DNA of 64,000 nt from Candidatus Binatia bacterium. Its GTDB lineage: Bacteria; Vulcanimicrobiota; Vulcanimicrobiia; Vulcanimicrobiales; Vulcanimicrobiaceae. The stretch lies in NCBI GenBank assembly GCA_035544215.1, contig DATKHY010000007.1:1426001-1490000 (forward strand), given 5' to 3'. Positions within the stretch are counted from its first letter, which is position 1. Every line of letters starts with the position of its first letter. This document shows, piece after piece, positions 50,520 through 59,800 of the stretch. The position numbers and the translations under genes are program-made. Below the pieces are notes generated by a model that was not told the DNA's origin, searched no databases, and was given only the letters and a program-made list of their open reading frames with translations.

Positions 50520-51062
50520 TTGAGCGCCGAGCAAGTCTTCGCCGGCGCGTCCGTCATCGTCTCCCTGCTGGCCATCGGCCTCTCGGCGTTCCTGCTCACG
50601 CGCCAGAACAAACAGCTCGAGCACGAGCGCAACGCCCTCGCGATTCTCGACGCGATCGGCCGTCTCACCGATCCCGCGATCGTCAGCGCGTTCGCACAGC
50701 TCGAGGGCATCGCGGACCGCTATCCCGATGACGAGAGGATTCTTCGCGACTTCGACGGTTCGCCCGACGACCGCGCGCTCGTTCTGGTCGCGCAGTACGT
50801 CGAGACGGTCGCGTGCCTCGCCCGGCGGCGCGTGCTCGACGCGTCGCTGCTGGTCGACGCCGTCGGTTTCATGCTGCGCAGCCGCTGGAATACGATCCGC
50901 CCGTTCGTCGAGCACCTGCGGCTGGTTCGCGGCAACGCATATCTGTTCGAGAACTTCGAGTGGCTCGCGATGTTCAGCACCTGGTGGAAGGACACGCCGC
51001 GTCCTCCGCGCGACGCAAACTACGATCCCAAGCAGTTCGGCGACGTCAAATTCAAGGTCTAG
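50520..51062 (+). CDS. DUF4760-like membrane-anchored protein
   Basis: The 180-residue protein starts at TTG 50520. One N-terminal helix (FAGASVIVSLLAIGLSAFLL) is followed by a helical domain (NKQLEHERNALAILDAIGRL, ALVLVAQYVETVACLARRRVLDASLLVDAVGFMLR) that fits DUF4760, a family without known function. It lies 10 bases after the acyl-CoA dehydrogenase and 25 before the peroxiredoxin. Confidence 0.62.
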   Translation: MSAEQVFAGASVIVSLLAIGLSAFLLTRQNKQLEHERNALAILDAIGRLTDPAIVSAFAQLEGIADRYPDDERILRDFDGSPDDRALVLVAQYVETVACLARRRVLDASLLVDAVGFMLRSRWNTIRPFVEHLRLVRGNAYLFENFEWLAMFSTWWKDTPRPPRDANYDPKQFGDVKFKV

Positions 51063-51087
51063 CCTGCGGCGGCGGGAAGTCCACCCT

Positions 51088-51654
51088 ATGAGACATCCAG
51101 CGATGCGTTTTCCTCTCGCGGCCGTGGCTCTGGCGGCTGCGCTCACCGCTCCGGCCCTGGCGGCGCTGTCGATCGGCACCAAAGCGCCCGACTTCACGCT
51201 GCCCGCGACGATCGGCGGCAGCACGTTCACGTTCAGCCTCGCCGACGCGCTGAAGAAGGGCCCGGTCGTGCTCTACTTCTACCCGGCGGCGTTTACGAAA
51301 GGCTGCACGATCGAGGCGCACGATTTCGCGGACGCGATCGACCAATACAAGGCGCTCGGCGCGACCGTGATCGGCGTTTCGCACGACGACGTCGCTACGC
51401 TGCAGAAATTCTCCACCAGCGAGTGCCGCAGCAAATTCGCGGTCGCGGCGGATACGAATCAGGCAGTCATGAAATCGTACGATGCGGTTCTGCCGCAGCA
51501 TCCGCAGTACGCGAATCGTACGTCGTACGTCATCGCGCCCGACGGGACGATCGTCTACACCTACACGAGCCTCGATCCGTCGCTGCACGTGCAGAATACG
51601 CTGAACGCACTCAAGACCTGGAAGGCGGATCACACCTCAGGCGCCACGCAGTGA
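51088..51654 (+). CDS. Exported peroxiredoxin (AhpC/TSA, Bcp-like)
   Basis: The 188-residue thioredoxin-fold enzyme has a signal peptide (FPLAAVALAAALTAPALA), so it acts outside the cytoplasm. The peroxidatic site is FYPAAFTKGCTIEA with Cys73; Cys113 (STSECRSKF) is the only other cysteine in the mature part and could be the resolving one. Usual Bcp enzymes are cytoplasmic. ATG 51088 and ATG 51103 are both possible starts. It would reduce hydrogen peroxide or lipid peroxides at the envelope; the reductant is unknown. Confidence 0.88.
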   Translation: MRHPAMRFPLAAVALAAALTAPALAALSIGTKAPDFTLPATIGGSTFTFSLADALKKGPVVLYFYPAAFTKGCTIEAHDFADAIDQYKALGATVIGVSHDDVATLQKFSTSECRSKFAVAADTNQAVMKSYDAVLPQHPQYANRTSYVIAPDGTIVYTYTSLDPSLHVQNTLNALKTWKADHTSGATQ

Positions 51655-52163
51655 GGCGCGCGTTGGCGGTCCTGACGCTGTGCTGCCTCGGCGCGACGGC
51701 GAGCCCAAGCCCGTCGCCGAAGCCGACCGCGACGCCGAATCCCTATCGCCAGATCGAGTTCGCCTCGATGACGCTCGGCGGCAGGCCGTCCGGCGGCATC
51801 GACATCACGCGCGGCTGGGCCGCGGTCAAGCGCGACGGAAAGGCCGCCGTGGTGTGCGTGTCGTTCAAGAACGTCGCTGCGGTGACGGCGACGCACGTGC
51901 TGTTCGACTTCTCGCTCGCCGGCCGTTCCGGCGCGCAGCTCGGGCGACTGGAGCTCGACCGGCGCGGCACGTTCTCACCCGGCGTCGATATCGAAGGCTG
52001 GCACAACCTCTCTGATTGGCAGAGCGGCATGGGACACCGCGGCTACAACGACAACTGCACGGTGTTCGAGCGCGGCGTCGCCGCGGCGCCGTTGCTCTCG
52101 GCGCACTACGTCACGTACGAAGATCGTCCGCGTCGACTATTCCGACGGCACCACCTGGCCTAG
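51651..52163 (+). CDS. Small secreted hypothetical protein
   Basis: The 170-residue protein starts at GTG 51651 overlapping the peroxiredoxin stop (GTGA). A signal sequence (LAVLTLCCLGATA) precedes a Ser/Pro/Lys/Thr linker, then a beta-rich domain (GWAAVKRDGKAAVVCVSFKNVAAVTATHVLFDFSL) with cysteines at about 67 and 137. Not recognised. Translational coupling to an exported peroxiredoxin hints at a periplasmic role. Confidence 0.58.
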   Translation: MRRALAVLTLCCLGATASPSPSPKPTATPNPYRQIEFASMTLGGRPSGGIDITRGWAAVKRDGKAAVVCVSFKNVAAVTATHVLFDFSLAGRSGAQLGRLELDRRGTFSPGVDIEGWHNLSDWQSGMGHRGYNDNCTVFERGVAAAPLLSAHYVTYEDRPRRLFRRHHLA

Positions 52164-52168
52164 GTAGA

Positions 52169-52199
52169 CTCTCCCAGTGTCAGGGTGACACGGGGAGTT
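52169..52199. terminator. Long hairpin between convergent genes
   Basis: GTGTCA/TGACAC around a GGG loop, extended outward by CCC/GGG and ACTC/GAGT with two single-base bulges, makes a 13-bp stem between a + gene ending at 52163 and a - gene ending at 52240. There is no long T tract. It is probably a bidirectional terminator. Confidence 0.5.
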
Positions 52200-52239
52200 C
52201 GCGTAAGAGCTTTAGGTCCACGGACTCCCAGCGTTGACG

Positions 52240-52662
52240 CTATCTTCGGTCGGTATGAGTTCGTCGTGGATGAGGGTCGGCAGCGACGAGGATGCCCGAG
52301 AAAAAATCATTCGCCAGCATAGGCATCAGCACGAACTGCACATCCTCGATGACGGGATACTGGTCGCACACGACGTTGGCGTTGGGATATACTGCGCACG
52401 TCGGCGCCTGATCGGCTCGAATTTGGTTCCACCACCATGCCTTGGACTGCACGATCGCGCCTCCATCCGGCGCGGTCCGCAGGAAGTCGACGTACAGCAC
52501 TCCCGACCCTGGTCCGGAGAAATGTCCGACCGCCCTCGCGCTGGCTCCGGTGGTTTGATAATCCGCAAACGCATACTCGACGTGGGTCGCGCGCGACGCG
52601 GACGCGATCCCGCACTGCGCTGTCGCGAGGAGCGCGAACGCCGCCAAAGTCCGGCGCGTCAA
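52240..52662 (-). CDS. Secreted hypothetical protein
   Basis: From TTG 52662 the product has 140 residues with a clear signal peptide (TLAAFALLATAQCGIASA; a Cys lies in the h/c-region boundary). The mature part is beta-rich with Trp and Tyr (VEYAFADYQTTGASARAVGHF, KAWWWNQIRADQ) and two Cys (AVYPNANVVCDQ). The frame stays open to 52812, but that extension reads through charged, non-conserved sequence. Not recognised. Confidence 0.52.
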   Translation of the reverse strand: MTRRTLAAFALLATAQCGIASASRATHVEYAFADYQTTGASARAVGHFSGPGSGVLYVDFLRTAPDGGAIVQSKAWWWNQIRADQAPTCAVYPNANVVCDQYPVIEDVQFVLMPMLANDFFSGILVAADPHPRRTHTDRR

Positions 52663-52678
52663 GCGACGGCTAAGACGA

Positions 52679-53041
52679 TTAGAATCGCGATCGTCGCGAG
52701 GTGCAAAGCCACGTGAGCGCGTTTGGCACCATGCCGTTACGTACCGGGAGAAAGGCCAGCGTCCCTCCGAACATTGCGCGGTAGCGGGCCGCGCGTACCG
52801 GGTCGGGCGCAACGAGATACGGCACCCGCCGCGCTCGGAGCTGACCGACGAACAGAATGACGTACGTGACCCAAAGCCAGCCGCGCGCGAAGCTTCCGTG
52901 CGGCGCGCCGCCGAGCCGAAGGGTCAGCGCAAGGCCAATGGGCAGAGCTCTGCTAGACCGCGTCGTCTTTGGCGAAGAGTTGCTGCGACCGCGGGAGGCG
53001 CTTGGGGTTGCGTTCGGCGGTGTCGAGCGCCGTGACGTCAC
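52679..53041 (-). CDS. Possible small membrane protein
   Basis: This frame gives up to 120 residues. Residues 32-120 look protein-like: two hydrophobic segments (ALPIGLALTLRLGG and GWLWVTYVILFVGQL) and RRVPYLVAPDPVRAARYRAMFGG. The only ordinary start, GTG 53041, makes it overlap the rmuC 3' end by 89 bases and gives an N-terminus with no recognisable character, so the true start may be a rarer codon near 52950. Low confidence. Confidence 0.32.
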   Translation of the reverse strand: MTSRRSTPPNATPSASRGRSNSSPKTTRSSRALPIGLALTLRLGGAPHGSFARGWLWVTYVILFVGQLRARRVPYLVAPDPVRAARYRAMFGGTLAFLPVRNGMVPNALTWLCTSRRSRF

Positions 53042-54119
53042 GCGGAACCACGTCGATCGGCGGGATCTCGCTCATCTCGCTGCCGCCGAGCGAGGCTTCA
53101 TCCTTGAGCTTGCGGCCTTGCGGCAGAAGCTTGCTCTCGTACGATCCCACTACGCCGTTGAATGCGTTGACCGAGCGCTCGAGGTGCTTACGCATCTCCA
53201 AGAGATGGTCGGCGAACTTACACGCGCGCTCGTAGAAGATGCGGCCGATGGCGGCGATGCGTTTCGCGTTTTCCTCTTGTCGCAACGCCTGCCAGCCCAT
53301 GGCGAAGCCGCGCAGCAGGCTGATGAGTGTCAGCGGTCCGGTGACCAGCACGCCCTTGTCGATTGCGTATTCGATCAACGACGGATCTTCGCTGCAGGCC
53401 GAGCTCAAGAAGACCTCGCCGGCAACGAACATCACGACGTAGTCGGCCGAGCCTTCGGCGGTCGGATAGCCGCGCCGCCCGAGCGAGTCCACGTGGTCGC
53501 GCAGCGCGCGCGCGTGCCGCTTCACGAGCGCCCTGCGCGTCTCATCGTCGGAGGCCTCGAATGCCGCCTGCATCGAGTCCGTGGGCGCCTTGGCGTCGAC
53601 GAAGACGACGCGCTCCCCGGGCAAGTTGATCGTCATGTCGGGGCGCACGCGCGCCTCTTCCAGCGCGACGGTCTGCTGCTCCGCGAAGTCACAGTACGGA
53701 AGCATTCCCGCCTTCTCGACGACGTTACGCAGCTGCATCTCGCCCCACTTGCCGCGCGCCGCCGGGTTGCGCAGCGCGGTGACCAGCGTCGACGTCTGCG
53801 TCGTCAGTTTGACGGTCGCGGTCTCGAGCTTGTCGGTGCGCCCTAACAGCTCGCCGAGGAGGCGGTCGAACTCGCCGAGCTTCTGCGCGACCGGCGAGAC
53901 GAGTTCGCCGACTCGCTCGCTCGCACGCGTCGCCGTCGCCTCGCGGAGATCGTTCTTCGCGCGCTCGAGCAGTGATTCGATCGCCTTTTCAGACGCGCGC
54001 TCGGCATGCTGCAGCGAGATGCGCAGCGCGGCGTTTTCGCTGCGAACCGCTAGCCACGCGATCGCCGCGCCGATCGCGCAACCGACGAGAAAGATGACCA
54101 GCGCTTCGACGACGATCAC
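52953..54119 (-). CDS. rmuC: RmuC family DNA recombination protein
   Basis: RmuC limits inversions at short inverted repeats and carries a PD-(D/E)XK nuclease-like core. The 388-residue protein starts at GTG 54119, overlapping the dienelactone hydrolase stop (GTGA). An N-terminal transmembrane helix (VEALVIFLVGCAIGAAIAWLA) leads into a coiled coil (about 30-95). The nuclease-like domain has RGKWGEMQLRNVVEKAGM, RPDMTINLPGERVVFVDAKAP and GSADYVVMFVAGEVFLSSA. The C-terminus is helical (FADHLLEMRKHLERSVNAFNGVVGSYESKLLPQGRKL). Confidence 0.93.
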   Translation of the reverse strand: MIVVEALVIFLVGCAIGAAIAWLAVRSENAALRISLQHAERASEKAIESLLERAKNDLREATATRASERVGELVSPVAQKLGEFDRLLGELLGRTDKLETATVKLTTQTSTLVTALRNPAARGKWGEMQLRNVVEKAGMLPYCDFAEQQTVALEEARVRPDMTINLPGERVVFVDAKAPTDSMQAAFEASDDETRRALVKRHARALRDHVDSLGRRGYPTAEGSADYVVMFVAGEVFLSSACSEDPSLIEYAIDKGVLVTGPLTLISLLRGFAMGWQALRQEENAKRIAAIGRIFYERACKFADHLLEMRKHLERSVNAFNGVVGSYESKLLPQGRKLKDEASLGGSEMSEIPPIDVVPRDVTALDTAERNPKRLPRSQQLFAKDDAV

Positions 54120-54946
54120 GTGCTTGCGAGATACCTCCTGAGAAACGTCGTCAAGCGTTGCCAGGAGTCTTCGCAAGCGTCCTTGACGTACGACGCCCGA
54201 TGGTCGTCGCAGAAGGCGTGTCCCGCGTCGTCGTAGATGCGCACGTCGTTGGGCACCTTCAGCGCGGCGGCGAACTCCCGTACGCCGTCCGCCGGGATGC
54301 TCTTGTCGCGTCCGCCGTAGCTCCCGCAAAGCGGCATGCGGATGGCGGCGGGATCGACTCCCTCGACGGCTCCGTAGAAGGGACACACCGCGGCGAAGCG
54401 GTCGGCGTCGTCGATCGCGGCCAAGAGCGTGATGTGTGCGCCCATGCAGAATCCCGTAATCCCGATCTTCGTTCCCGCAAACTTTTGCGCCAGCCAGTCC
54501 GCGGCGGAACGAATGTCGCCGTCGTATTGCGTGCGATCCAGCCGTTTCGCGTAGGTGCGGAACACGCTGGAGTCCGTCGCTCCGTCGCCGCTCGCTGCGC
54601 CGAAGCGCGCGAAGAGGTCGGGTGCGATCGCCGCAAATCCCGCTTTAGCCAGCCGTTCCACGACCTCGCGAATGGAATTGTCGACGCCCCATATGTGCAT
54701 GATCACGACAACGGACGGGGTCTTCGGGCCGGCGCCGGCGGGCCAGGCCGCATACGCGCGGACGTCGGCATCGGGACGCGACAGGCCGACCCACTGCGCG
54801 GAAATGGAAGAATCGGCCAGCGCCAAGTTTGGTCCGCTCAGGGTGGCCGCCGCAGAGATTCCGACGAAGAAGCGCCGGTTCAACCTCGCGGAGTCCGTCT
54901 GCGTCGGGTCGATCTCCGGCGCCGTCACCCTGCCGACCTTTGACAC
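54116..54946 (-). CDS. Dienelactone hydrolase family protein with Tat-type signal
   Basis: The 276-residue alpha/beta hydrolase has a twin-arginine-like signal (LNRRFFVGISAAATL) and the dienelactone hydrolase triad: nucleophile Cys in GITGFCMGAHI, Asp in YGGRDKSIP and His in DDAGHAFCDD. Dienelactone hydrolases open lactones in aromatic degradation, but many exported members act on other esters. GTG 54946 is chosen. It is coupled to rmuC only by position. Confidence 0.88.
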   Translation of the reverse strand: MSKVGRVTAPEIDPTQTDSARLNRRFFVGISAAATLSGPNLALADSSISAQWVGLSRPDADVRAYAAWPAGAGPKTPSVVVIMHIWGVDNSIREVVERLAKAGFAAIAPDLFARFGAASGDGATDSSVFRTYAKRLDRTQYDGDIRSAADWLAQKFAGTKIGITGFCMGAHITLLAAIDDADRFAAVCPFYGAVEGVDPAAIRMPLCGSYGGRDKSIPADGVREFAAALKVPNDVRIYDDAGHAFCDDHRASYVKDACEDSWQRLTTFLRRYLAST

Positions 54947-55337
54947 GCGCGGGGCCGGTCCTCGGCGCAGGCCGATACGGCTTACGCGTGCCCAGAGTGT
55001 TCGCAGGGCAGCGCAGAGTTGCTGTCGCTTGGAATCGCTTCGATCTCGCCGTCCACATGCGCTCGAAAGTCCGAGTGAAAATAGCGCTTTCGAGCAGACC
55101 TCGGCGCTTGAATCCCCGGGTAGCTGAGCAAATCACCAGCCATACTTTCGGTGGATTCACAGAGCTAGTGGGATAATCGTCGATCGACGTGGACGAGAAA
55201 CACACACTTCCAGCCGAACTTCCCTTGGGGTTCGAGTTTCGCACTTCTATTGCGATAAACAACAGCGATGCGACCAGAGCCGGCGCCGGCGGGTCTGGAA
55301 GGACGCGAGCCGAAGTGAGAAAAGGAGACCGTAGTCA
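54947..55337. other. Gene-free divergent control region
   Basis: About 390 bases between a minus-strand gene (start 54946) and a plus-strand gene (start 55338). No protein-like frame. The 55080-55280 part is less GC-rich, with GGGATAATCG near 55167 as a possible -10 element for the plus-strand gene, and AAAAGGAGACC (55320-55330) as its ribosome binding site. Promoters for both directions should lie here. Confidence 0.4.
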
Positions 55338-56039
55338 ATGAATCGCAGGGGATTCCTCGCCGCGTCGACCGTGATCGCGGCCTCGGGCGCCACGCCGGGT
55401 GAGGTCGTCCCGGGCGGGACCCACCTGGTCGAGCGCCGCGCGGATTTTGACGCCGCGGCGTTCGGGCGCGCCGTCGGGCGGCCGGCGCAGATACGCCAGC
55501 TCTACGAGGCCGTCGCGTTTCGGCCGGCGGTGCTCAACAACGTCAAGAACTCTTTCAATGGTTTGCAGTTCGGCTTCGGCTACTCGCCCAGCACGATCGC
55601 CGTCGCGCTCGCCGCGCACGGTCCGTCGGCGGTCTATGGCTACGGAGACGAGCTCTGGGGCAAGTATCGTCTGGGCGAGTTCTTCAAGCTCACTGACGCG
55701 ACCGGAAATCCGATCGTTTCGAACGTCTTTGTCGTCAAGCGCGCTGTCATCGATGCGGCCGCGGATCCCGACGATCCCGCCGGCATGTATCAAGACACCT
55801 CCCTCGAGATGCTGCAGCATCGCGGTCTCGTCGTCCTTATCTGTCACACTGCGGTCGAGGAGCAGGCGCGTGGGCTCGTCAAGGGCGGCTTCGCGCCGGC
55901 GGGCGCGAGCGCGAACGACGTGGCCGACGAGCTGCTGACGCATCTGATCCCCGGCGCGGTCGTCGTTCCCGCGATGGTCGCGACGATCGCCGTGCTTCAG
56001 GCGAAGTATCGCTACACCTACCTATCGCCGGAGCTCTGA
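55338..56039 (+). CDS. DsrE-like protein with Tat signal
   Basis: The 233-residue protein has a Tat-type N-terminus (NRRGFLAASTVIAASGA). The body fits the DsrE fold: IAVALAAHGPSAVYGYGDELW, then LEMLQHRGLVVLICHTAVEEQARGL with the conserved single cysteine, and the closing LTHLIPGAVVVPAMVATIAVLQAKYRYTYL. DsrE-family proteins move sulphur as persulphide. The stop overlaps the dihaem cytochrome gene (TGATG), so the pair is probably co-translated. A sulphur-oxidation role is inferred. Confidence 0.72.
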   Translation: MNRRGFLAASTVIAASGATPGEVVPGGTHLVERRADFDAAAFGRAVGRPAQIRQLYEAVAFRPAVLNNVKNSFNGLQFGFGYSPSTIAVALAAHGPSAVYGYGDELWGKYRLGEFFKLTDATGNPIVSNVFVVKRAVIDAAADPDDPAGMYQDTSLEMLQHRGLVVLICHTAVEEQARGLVKGGFAPAGASANDVADELLTHLIPGAVVVPAMVATIAVLQAKYRYTYLSPEL

Positions 56040-56830
56040 TGCACGCGAGAGCCGCGTTCGCCGGCGTCGCGATGGCGCTCGCGATCGCGGGATGTTCGTC
56101 GCAACAATCCGCGCCGGCGCCGTACGATCCGCGCGACCTGCCTCCTGGACCCGTCGGGCGATCGATCTCGTACGGCTACTCGCTGATCACCGAAACGCAC
56201 CGGCTGATGCGCGACTACGTGCACGCCGATCTCACCTGCGCCAATTGCCATATCGCCGCGGGAATGCTGCCGCGGGGCGGCAGTTTCGTGGGAACGTACG
56301 CGCGCTTTCCGCAGTGGAATCGGCGCGCGCATCGGGTGATCGCGCTGCAGGACCGGATCACCGAGTGCTTCCTCTACAGCATGAACGGCAAGGCGCCCGC
56401 CTACGACAGCAAACCCATGATCGCGATCGTCGCCTACATCGCGTGGCTCTCGCGCGGCACGCCGATCGGCGCAAAAGAGACGGCGTCCGACTCTTATATC
56501 GTGCCGCTACCCAGCGCCTCGCCCGACGTTGCGCGCGGCAAGGCGCTGTACCGCACGAGCTGTGAAGAATGCCACCAGGCCGACGGCGGCGGCGTCGGCT
56601 CGGTCTATCCGCCACTCTGGGGCGTGCGCTCGTTCAACCAAGGGGCCGGCATGGCGCACATCGACCGCATGACCGGCTTCGTGCGCTACAACATGCCGCA
56701 AAATGCGCCCGGCTCGCTCACGCTCGAACAGGCCTACGACGTCGCGGCGTTCGTGCTGAGCCACCCGCGCCCACGCTTTCACCGCAACGCGCTCGTAACA
56801 ACGCCCTCCCTCCCGGCAAAGTATTTTTAG
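56039..56830 (+). CDS. Dihaem cytochrome c, TsdA-like thiosulphate dehydrogenase
   Basis: The 263-residue protein has a lipoprotein-like signal (AMALAIAGCSS) and two CXXCH haem sites: CANCH (Cys67, Cys70, His71) and CEECH (Cys175, Cys178, His179). The spacing, SYGYSLITETHRLM at the start, and a cysteine 39 residues after the first haem His (RITECFLYSMNG, Cys110) fit TsdA, in which haem 1 is ligated by His and Cys. A Met (RYNMPQN) could ligate haem 2. TsdA oxidises thiosulphate to tetrathionate or the reverse. ATG 56039 overlaps the DsrE-like stop. Confidence 0.83.
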   Translation: MHARAAFAGVAMALAIAGCSSQQSAPAPYDPRDLPPGPVGRSISYGYSLITETHRLMRDYVHADLTCANCHIAAGMLPRGGSFVGTYARFPQWNRRAHRVIALQDRITECFLYSMNGKAPAYDSKPMIAIVAYIAWLSRGTPIGAKETASDSYIVPLPSASPDVARGKALYRTSCEECHQADGGGVGSVYPPLWGVRSFNQGAGMAHIDRMTGFVRYNMPQNAPGSLTLEQAYDVAAFVLSHPRPRFHRNALVTTPSLPAKYF

Positions 56831-56860
56831 GCGTAGGCCCCCGGCGCGCCAAAAGATAAG

Positions 56861-59800
56861 ATGAAACCTGTTTTGGATTCCACGATGGTACGCGTGACGC
56901 TGCCCGAGATGGGCGAGTCGGTCACCCAAGGCTCGATCGTCGAGTGGCGCAGAAAAGTCGGCGAGTACGTCGCCGAGGGCGATCCGCTCGTTGAGGTGAC
57001 GACCGATAAGGTCGACGTCGAAGTTCCGGCCACCGCGTCGGGTGAGATCACGCAGATTCTCGCGCGCGAAGGCGACACGGTCGCAGTCGGCACGGCGCTG
57101 GCGGAGATCGACACGTCCAAGACCGATGGCTCCGCGACCGCACGAAAGGCGACGGGCAATGGCGCACCGCAGCCGGCCCTGAGCGGAGTCGAAGGGCCGG
57201 CGAAACCCGTTCCCGCACCCGAGATTCCGTCGCGGACCGACGCGGTCGCCGATCAACCCGCCCGCCGCATCGCGCGGCGCCTTGACGTGGATCTGTCGCG
57301 CGTGCGCGGATCGGGACCCAACGGCCTGATACTGCGCTCCGACGTGATCGCGCAAGCCGAAAACGCGCGCCGCCCAACCGGCACTAAGCCTGCCCTGAGT
57401 GGGGTCGAAGGGCCACCGCCTGCCGGCGCCAAGCTGACGTCGCTGCGCGGGCCCGCAGCGGCGCTTTCCGGCTACATGGAGCAGAGCCTCACCATCCCGA
57501 CGGCGACGAGTTTTCGCACCGTTTCGGTGGACGTGCTCGACGCGCGGCGCAAAGAACTCAACGGCGCGGTCAAGGCCGCCGGCCGAGAGGAACGGATCTC
57601 GTTCACCCACCTGATCGCGTACGCGCTGGTCCGAACGGCGCGGCAGATGCCGTTCATCACGTATTCGTTCCGGCGCGACGAAGCCGGGGCGCCCGTGCGC
57701 GTGGAACCGGGCATTCATCTCGGTCTCGCGGTGGATACGGAACGCAAGGACGGCACGCGGACGCTCGTCGTGCCCGTGATTCGCAACGCGGGCGCGCTGG
57801 AGTTTGCGGCGTTCCGCGACAAGTACGAAGAGCTCGTCACTCGTGCGCGCGAAAACAAGCTCGTCGCCGACGATCTGCAAGGCGCCTCGTTCACCCTCAC
57901 CAATCCGGGAGGCATCGGGACGATCGCGTCGGTGCCGCGCTTGATGGCGGGGCAGGGCGCGATCATCGCCGCCGGCGCGATCGGCTATCCGGCCGGGTTC
58001 TCCAACGCCAACGAACAGTCGCTGCGTCTGCTCGGCGTTTCGCGCGTGATGCAGCTCACAAGCACCTACGACCACCGCGTCATTCAGGGCGCCCAATCCG
58101 GCGAGTTTCTGCGCCGCGTCGACGAGCTATTACAGGGCAAGGACGGATTTTACGAAGCGGTCTTCGCATCGCTCGGATTGCAGGCTGCGGCGGTGCCGCA
58201 GGTCGCGCTTGCCCCGGTCGGTCCGGCGAAGGCGCCGCCGTCCGACGAGATGCTGCGCGCGGTCGCGTCGGGGATGGCCATCGTCTCGGCGTATCGCCGG
58301 CACGGTCACCTCGCGGCCAACCTCGATCCGCTCGGCCGCGAGCCCGTCGGCGACGCCTCGCTCGAACCGGCGACGTACGGGCTGACGCCCGCGCTGCAGA
58401 GCGCCATACCGGCGAGCGTGCTGCACGTGAAAGTGCCGGGCAACACGCTGGCGGAGATCCTGCCGCGACTGCGCGAGACCTACGCCTCGAGCATCGCGTA
58501 TGAGATCGAGCACATCTCGAACGCGACTGAGCGCGCGTGGCTGCGCGACTACATCGAATCGGGACGCAACAACATCAAGCACTCTCCGCAGCGGCAGATC
58601 GAGTTTCTCGCGCGCCTCACGAAGGTCGAGGCGTTTGATCGCTACGTGCGCAAGACGTTCCTGGGACAGAAGACGTTCTCGGGCGAGGGGCTCGACGTGA
58701 TGGTGCCCATGCTCGAGGAGATGCTCGACATGCTCGCCGACGACGGCGTGGCCGACGCCGTGCTCGGCATGGCGCACCGGGGACGCCTCAACGTGATCGC
58801 GCACGTCGTGAACCTTCCGTACGAAGAGGTCATGACCGAGTTTGAGGCCGCGCAGTATCGCGGCAACTTGGGCGACGACGACGTCATGGGCGACGTCAAG
58901 TATCACCACGGCGCGACCGGCACGTTCACCACGTCGAAGGGCAAGACGATTGACGTCACGCTCGAGCACAACCCCAGCCATCTGGAGGCCGTCGATCCAG
59001 TCGTCGAGGGAGCCGTGCGCGCGCTCCAGACCGATCACGACCACGGCGTGCCCACTCGCGACTGCGATCGCGCCGTGCCGATCCTGATTCACGGGGATGC
59101 AGCCTTCACCGGTCAGGGCATCGTGTCGGAGGTGCTGAATATGCAGTCGCTGCCGGGTTATGCGACCGGCGGCACCATCCACCTCATCGCGAACAACCAG
59201 ATCGGGTTCACGACGGATCCCGCCGACGCGCGTTCGACGCGCTACGCCTCCGACTTGGCGAAGGGCTTCGACGTCCCGATCGTCCACGTGAACGCCGACG
59301 ACGTCGACGCGTGCATCGCCGCAGTGCACTTCGCCATCGACTACCGGCGCGCGTTCGGGAGCGACGTTCTGATCGACCTGATCGGGTATCGCCGATTCGG
59401 GCACAACGAGCAGGACGAGCCGGCGTACACTCAGCCCGAGATGGCCGAGCGCATCAAGAATCATCCGACCGTGCGCGAGCTGTTCGCGAACAAACTCGTC
59501 AATCAAGGCCTCGTCACCGCGGAACAGGCCCGCGCGATGGAGGACGAGGCGACGGAGCGTCTGCGAGAGGCGCGCCGCGCCGTCAAGGGCGCACTGGCCT
59601 CGCACATCACCGGGCGAAAGCTGGCCGGCAGCAATACGTTCGACGGAACGGCGCTGCCGCGCGTCGACCGCGCCGAGCTGATTGCATGGAGCGTGGCGCT
59701 CGTCGCCGTGCCGCAGGGCTTCGAGCTCAGTCGCAAATTGCGCACTCAGTTCGAGCGCCGCAGCGCGACGATCGCGGAGAAAGGCAGCGTGGATTGGGGC

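Noticed and set aside
55220-55250. T-loop-like GGTTCGAGT, possible tRNA
   Set aside because: No acceptor, D or anticodon stems can be formed around it.
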